Assembly: GCA_019057475.1 (NCBI GenBank) | Contig: DXJO01000046.1 | Span: 62,001-126,000 of the forward strand | DNA: 64,000 nucleotides | Origin: Candidatus Thorarchaeota archaeon | GTDB lineage: Archaea; Asgardarchaeota; Thorarchaeia; Thorarchaeales; Thorarchaeaceae | Reading direction: 5' to 3' | In this document: positions 60,878 to 64,000 of the stretch, one piece after another | Numbering within the stretch: the stretch's first letter is position 1 | Layout of the letters: each line of letters begins with the position of its first letter | Translations under genes and position numbers: made by a program | Notes under the pieces: model-generated | The model's input: only the letters and a program-made list of their open reading frames with translations | What the model was told of the DNA's origin: nothing | The model's database searches: none

Positions 60878-61002
60878 GCACCCATAAACAGAAAAGCTGC
60901 TCCTCATAGTATTCAGCACCAGAAGAAAGGTAGTCGAGAGAGATCTCTGAAGATGTACCCAAAATCAGTGCCTTAAGACCAAATGGCGTTCTAATTGGAA
61001 CA

Positions 61003-61389
61003 ATGCTCCAGCTGACAAGAGCGCTGCTCCTCATCACCTTCTACTGGTTGATGTTGATTGAGTTTGCTCAGAGGCCAAGTTGGTCAGGTGGACCCGACAT
61101 CATGACTGCGCCCCCCTCGCCATTACTCTTTTGGTTGGGGCTTCTTGATGTTGTGACTGCAATCCAACTGTGGAGAGCAAACATCCAGGGCTGGAGATAC
61201 GGGGTCTTGATGAGCTTGGTGATTGTCCTTGCCGCGTTGCTGTTCCTGCCCAACATAATAATTCTAAGGCACGACGCCATGTCTATTTTAGCCATAGAGA
61301 TTCTTCTTTTTTCGGCAGCGGAATTAATTGTGCTAATCACTCCAGGCGTTCGCCAGCACTTCGGCGTGCAATCGTGGTTAGGAGTTTAG
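61003..61389 (+). CDS. four-helix membrane protein
   Basis: 128 residues with helices at about 5-25, 38-55, 63-85 and 92-115 (LLLITFYWLMLIEFA, ILLFSAAELIVLITPG). Charged residues are few and lie in short loops. There is no known domain. It is one of three plus-strand units in the array besides the exonuclease group and DUF362, and its stop is 11 nt before the tail of c8. Confidence 0.65.
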   Translation: MLQLTRALLLITFYWLMLIEFAQRPSWSGGPDIMTAPPSPLLFWLGLLDVVTAIQLWRANIQGWRYGVLMSLVIVLAALLFLPNIIILRHDAMSILAIEILLFSAAELIVLITPGVRQHFGVQSWLGV

Positions 61390-61393
61390 CAGC

Positions 61394-61510
61394 GCGGCCA
61401 TGGCCACGCGAATTTTCGGTCCTGAGAACCTCCCCTACATTCGAGAGAAGCGGAAGTAGTTCTCATTCTGGTTTGAGAGAGGCACGTTCTCGCTCCATTT
61501 CTCTCTTTTC
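61394..61510 (+). repeat. tail-hairpin repeat c8
   Basis: Mini-ORF at 61400-61459 encodes MATRIFGPENLPYIREKRK. The left hairpin arm GAGAGAGG (61475-61482) is intact; the right arm TCTCGCTC has changed. A T-rich run closes it at 61510, the base before the stop codon of the small minus-strand gene. Confidence 0.85.
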
Positions 61511-61696
61511 TCAACAAATAGAAGATTTCTTCCCCCTAAGACTGATGTATAGTTCTCTAATGCATATGTGAAAAGCAAGAAAAGTACAAAATACTGCTGC
61601 CACGAGAATAAAAAATACAACAGGATCAGAATAGGGTGCACCAGAGACTAATAGAATCAGAGCTACTCCAATGAATGCAATGACGCCTCTCATCAC
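61511..61696 (-). CDS. small two-helix membrane protein
   Basis: 61 residues with hydrophobic segments at about 4-19 (GVIAFIGVALILLVSG) and 25-45 (PVVFFILVAAVFCTFLAF), and a basic end (LRGKKSSIC). It is the only gene of its array interval. It could be a small membrane-acting peptide or an unrecognised part of a larger system; no homology is known to me. Confidence 0.5.
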   Translation of the reverse strand: MMRGVIAFIGVALILLVSGAPYSDPVVFFILVAAVFCTFLAFHICIRELYISLRGKKSSIC

Positions 61697-61877
61697 AAAC
61701 CTTTGATTGTTGGAGTCTTCAGGATCGAGCTAGGAGTCATCAGCGTTCATAGTGCAAGATACCTGATTAGACATAACGAGGTCCCTTGGGAATATCCCAC
61801 GTAAACATCTTATCTTGAAACGTTATAAGCATAATTTAGGAAGTGCCTGCGCCTTCAGCGCATTCTGGATGGTGACA
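61697..61877. other. gene-free spacer before c9
   Basis: No gene is seen. A plus-strand TATA-like CGTTATAAGC near 61823-61832 lies about 55 bp before the c9 mini-ORF. Confidence 0.35.
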
Positions 61878-61994
61878 ATCGTCATGGCCAGAGAGAATTC
61901 TCGCCCTGAGAATCTGCCCTACAGACAAGAGAAGCAGAGGTAGTTCTCATTCTAGTTTGAGAGAGGCCAGTCCTCTCTCCATCTCTCCTTATTC
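61878..61994 (+). repeat. tail-hairpin repeat c9
   Basis: Mini-ORF at 61884-61943 encodes MARENSRPENLPYRQEKQR, with ATCGTC kept upstream. The hairpin is perfect: GAGAGAGG at 61959-61966, loop CCAGT, CCTCTCTC at 61972-61979. Confidence 0.88.
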
Positions 61995-62053
61995 TCAATG
62001 AATAGACTGATTAGAGAGCAGGGGCATAGAAGGCGTTCTGATGGTGCCAGACT

Positions 62054-63049
62054 GTGGCTGTTGTGTCCATTGTTCAGAACGCAGACATTGAACTCGCGGT
62101 TCAAGAGGCAATCAATCTCATTGGCGGGATTGAAAACTTCGTGCGTCCTCATGATAGGGTGGTAATCAAACCGAATTTGGTTTTCGCTTTGCCCTATGAT
62201 ACGGGGTTCACGACCGACCCACGCGTTGTCCAAGCCATCGTACAAATGTGCAAAAGCGCAGACGCATCAGATGTGATCATCGCTGAGGGAGCAGGCGGCA
62301 CTGACACCAAGTTGGCGTTTAAGAGATGTGGATACTCAGAGCTCGCGCGAAGATACGATGTCAGGCTTGTGGACCTAAATGAGAGTCAGACTACAGCAGT
62401 GGATGTTCCTGACGGCAAGGCGCTCCAGATGTTGAACATTCCGAATATCATTCTTGAGAGCGACGTTTTAATAAACGTGCCCAAGCTTAAGCTGTATAGA
62501 GATACTAATTGGGCAAGCCTGGCTGTCAAGAATCTCATGGGCGCTATTCCCGGAAAGGGCGAATACTCGCGAACTCCCTCTGGAGAATTTCCCATCAAGC
62601 TATCTCGCGCATTCTGGAAGCCTGAAGGAAGATTCTTCCTTCCTTATCATCAACAATGGTGGAGCCCCAGAGGTGAGAAGAAGAGAGTTCACACAAACCT
62701 TGCAGAGGGCATAGTGGATTTGAATACGGTGATAAAGCCGTCCCTGAACGTCATAGATGCCATAATAGCGTGTCGCGACATAGACATGACGCATACAAAG
62801 GGGGAGAAGCCCATGGAGCTCAACACGATACTTGCTGGTAGGGATCCTCTTGCACTCGATTGCATCGCCACAAAGATTGGCGGACATACCCCACTCGACA
62901 TATCGTATCTCAAGCGCGCGGCGGAAAGAAGTGTGGGCGAATCAGATTACAACCGGATTCAAGTTGTAGGAACTCCCTTGGATAGGATAGTGGAGGCTTG
63001 GAAGACTGGACTGGCCAACAAGCAAGGTAACTCGAAGTCGACGAGTTAG
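62054..63049 (+). CDS. DUF362 domain protein
   Basis: 331 residues from a GTG at 62054. DUF362 features: VRPHDRVVIKPNLVF near 30, TTDPRVVQAIVQMC near 53, DVIIAEGAGG, then VLINVPKLKLYRDTNWASLAVKNLMGAIPG near 140 and GRDPLALDCIATKIGG near 255. The family occurs in archaea and anaerobes with unknown function and often carries a ferredoxin domain. No such cysteine cluster is seen here. It is the only apparently cytoplasmic enzyme-like protein in the right part of the array. Confidence 0.88.
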   Translation: MAVVSIVQNADIELAVQEAINLIGGIENFVRPHDRVVIKPNLVFALPYDTGFTTDPRVVQAIVQMCKSADASDVIIAEGAGGTDTKLAFKRCGYSELARRYDVRLVDLNESQTTAVDVPDGKALQMLNIPNIILESDVLINVPKLKLYRDTNWASLAVKNLMGAIPGKGEYSRTPSGEFPIKLSRAFWKPEGRFFLPYHQQWWSPRGEKKRVHTNLAEGIVDLNTVIKPSLNVIDAIIACRDIDMTHTKGEKPMELNTILAGRDPLALDCIATKIGGHTPLDISYLKRAAERSVGESDYNRIQVVGTPLDRIVEAWKTGLANKQGNSKSTS

Positions 63050-63103
63050 AAGCCAGAAGTAGTGCTGCAAGCACATTTCGTGAAAGCACAGTGGACAGAT
63101 AGA

Positions 63104-63208
63104 TCACCAATGGCCCGGAGATGCTCTGACCTGAGAACCGCCCCTACAGGCAAGAGAAGCAGAAGTAGTTCTAAAAAGAAAAAGGGGAGAGGAGCGGGTA
63201 GCTCCTCT
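63104..63208 (+). repeat. tail-hairpin repeat c10
   Basis: The tail has a frame disruption after ATGGCCCGG (63110), but the end, ACAGGCAAGAGAAGCAGAAG then TAG, matches. The hairpin differs in sequence but has the same geometry: AGAGGAGC at 63188-63195, loop GGGTA, GCTCCTCT at 63201-63208. It lies 10 nt before the stop of the last minus-strand gene. Confidence 0.8.
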
Positions 63209-63218
63209 TGAATTCGCT

Positions 63219-64000
63219 CTATGGATCAACTTCGATGAAGATCAGCTGGACATCATCCCCTATAGCGAGGATGACTGCACCTATTTGGCCCGCGACCGGT
63301 TTAAAGCCGTCACCATTGGCCAATGCATCATTCACCATCGCCACGGCCTCGGGGTCAGTGGGCATTGGGTATTCATCATCAGCGAAATACCATATTGCCT
63401 GCTGTATATCCATCATGGCCGCTTCGGAATGCTTGTGGTTCAGGATGTAGTTGATGTAATCCCACTCCTCATCGGATGCCCAGGGAGGAAGATTAGGGTC
63501 ATAGCTGGAATAGACAGTAGCCGTGTAGTCGCGATAGTAGATGTAGATATCGCTATCAACACACCAGGCCGGCCAAACACCATCTGAGATATCAAACCCA
63601 GGACCCACATCCCACAGTAGCATGTCGAAGTAGGTGTTGCTAGTGCCAGGATGAGCGTAAATCTTAATACCCGCTGGATCATCAGGCAGGTTCCAGAATT
63701 TGTAAGGTTCTTGAATTGTATAGGCAACGTAGGTGGCCCAGTTCTTGCCATCGAATTCGAACCCATCACCCCAGGCGGTTTCCATTCGATAGCAGTCGAA
63801 GTATGCACTATAGATTAGCCCAGTTGGGTTGGAGATTGTACTGCCGCCTGCTTGAGCGTAGTTCCTGACAATGAAATCCATTGAGTTCGTGCCAGGCACA
63901 GGGATGACCGGGTATTCTATGACAGTCTCCCACTCATGGTTGCCTATGAATGTACCCTGTACCTCACCATCAGACCCGACTAGTTCGCCGTTGAAGTAAA
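63219..64000 (-). CDS. surface protein with thioester-domain-like region (5' end outside window)
   Basis: The frame stays open through the right edge, so at least 260 C-terminal residues are encoded. The C-terminal 150 residues have WPAWCVDSDIYIYYRDY and, 60 residues later, YINYILNHKHSEAAMMDIQQAIWYFAD. This Cys and the Gln of IQQAIWYF match the layout of thioester domains in surface adhesins of Gram-positive bacteria, where they form an internal bond that can react with host or neighbour molecules. A beta-rich domain (DFIVRNYAQAGGSTISN) precedes it. No anchor is visible at the C-terminus. The thioester itself is inferred. Confidence 0.7.
   Translation of the reverse strand, partial: YFNGELVGSDGEVQGTFIGNHEWETVIEYPVIPVPGTNSMDFIVRNYAQAGGSTISNPTGLIYSAYFDCYRMETAWGDGFEFDGKNWATYVAYTIQEPYKFWNLPDDPAGIKIYAHPGTSNTYFDMLLWDVGPGFDISDGVWPAWCVDSDIYIYYRDYTATVYSSYDPNLPPWASDEEWDYINYILNHKHSEAAMMDIQQAIWYFADDEYPMPTDPEAVAMVNDALANGDGFKPVAGQIGAVILAIGDDVQLIFIEVDP

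Noticed and set aside
40023-63208. Interpretation of the repeat array as a classical integron with attC sites
   Set aside because: The repeats carry a gene tail and a terminator stem rather than paired R/L boxes with unpaired bases, genes lie mostly opposite to the repeat orientation, and no IntI-type gene is present in the window.
40023-63208. Interpretation of the repeats as a CRISPR array
   Set aside because: Spacing ranges from about 35 bp to 9.4 kb and the intervals hold genes; there are no cas genes.

Overview
The window is archaeal chromosomal DNA. The evidence is a set of archaeal-type housekeeping genes: a bifunctional fructose-1,6-bisphosphate aldolase/phosphatase, a short (about 225-residue) triosephosphate isomerase, the Fe-S primase subunit PriL, the ribosome-recycling ATPase ABCE1, a parvulin, a Mut7-C protein and an OGG glycosylase. 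A TATA box sits about 26 bp upstream of a probable C/D box guide RNA, and many genes start with GTG or TTG. The base composition and the mix of acyl-CoA dehydrogenase, FtsX-type exporters and very large beta-helix and cadherin-like surface proteins would fit an Asgard archaeon of the Thorarchaeia kind. That assignment is an inference from general knowledge and no marker gene in the window proves it. I see no rRNA, tRNA, CRISPR array, transposase or integrase.

Region 1 (1 to 13.7 kb) holds short, mostly single-gene units on both strands: a YcgR/YcgQ-like pair, a degenerate Nif3-like protein, a DUF89 protein, TpiA, a CopG-type regulator, a parvulin, FBP aldolase/phosphatase, uridine phosphorylase, ABCE1, a candidate C/D box sRNA, a YkgJ-type protein, a PHP phosphoesterase, a Mut7-C protein, OsmC, a zinc alcohol dehydrogenase and a Toprim protein. 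Region 2 (13.7 to 21.5 kb) is one minus-strand operon with two ABC ATPases and two FtsX-type permeases of about 967 residues. One of these ATPases carries an AbrB-like domain and a zinc ribbon at its C-terminus. Region 3 (21.5 to 38.7 kb) contains MobB, a translationally coupled pair of inactive-looking M28 peptidase paralogues with calcium-binding repeats, OGG, PriL, an ABC-2 exporter, two methyltransferases, AlkD, DUF3795 and DUF763 proteins, a metallo-hydrolase, a TPR protein and a chagasin-like protein.

Region 4 (38.8 kb to the end) is the most unusual part. It starts with an intact acyl-CoA dehydrogenase gene. Its last 19 codons plus the hairpin terminator behind them recur in ten further full, partial or decayed copies across the next 23 kb, all in the same orientation. 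Almost every interval between copies holds one gene or a very small transcription unit, and most of these encode membrane or surface proteins: a polytopic membrane protein, single-span anchored proteins, a beta-helix protein, an MFS transporter, a Thr-linker protein, a 3047-residue beta-helix/cadherin-like protein, small membrane proteins, a DUF362 protein and a thioester-domain-like surface protein. Most are on the minus strand with their 3' ends against a repeat, so the repeat hairpin would end their transcription. The layout looks like serial insertion of gene modules at the 3' end of an acyl-CoA dehydrogenase gene, with the gene tail left behind each time. The mechanism is inferred; the repeat array itself is read directly from the sequence.
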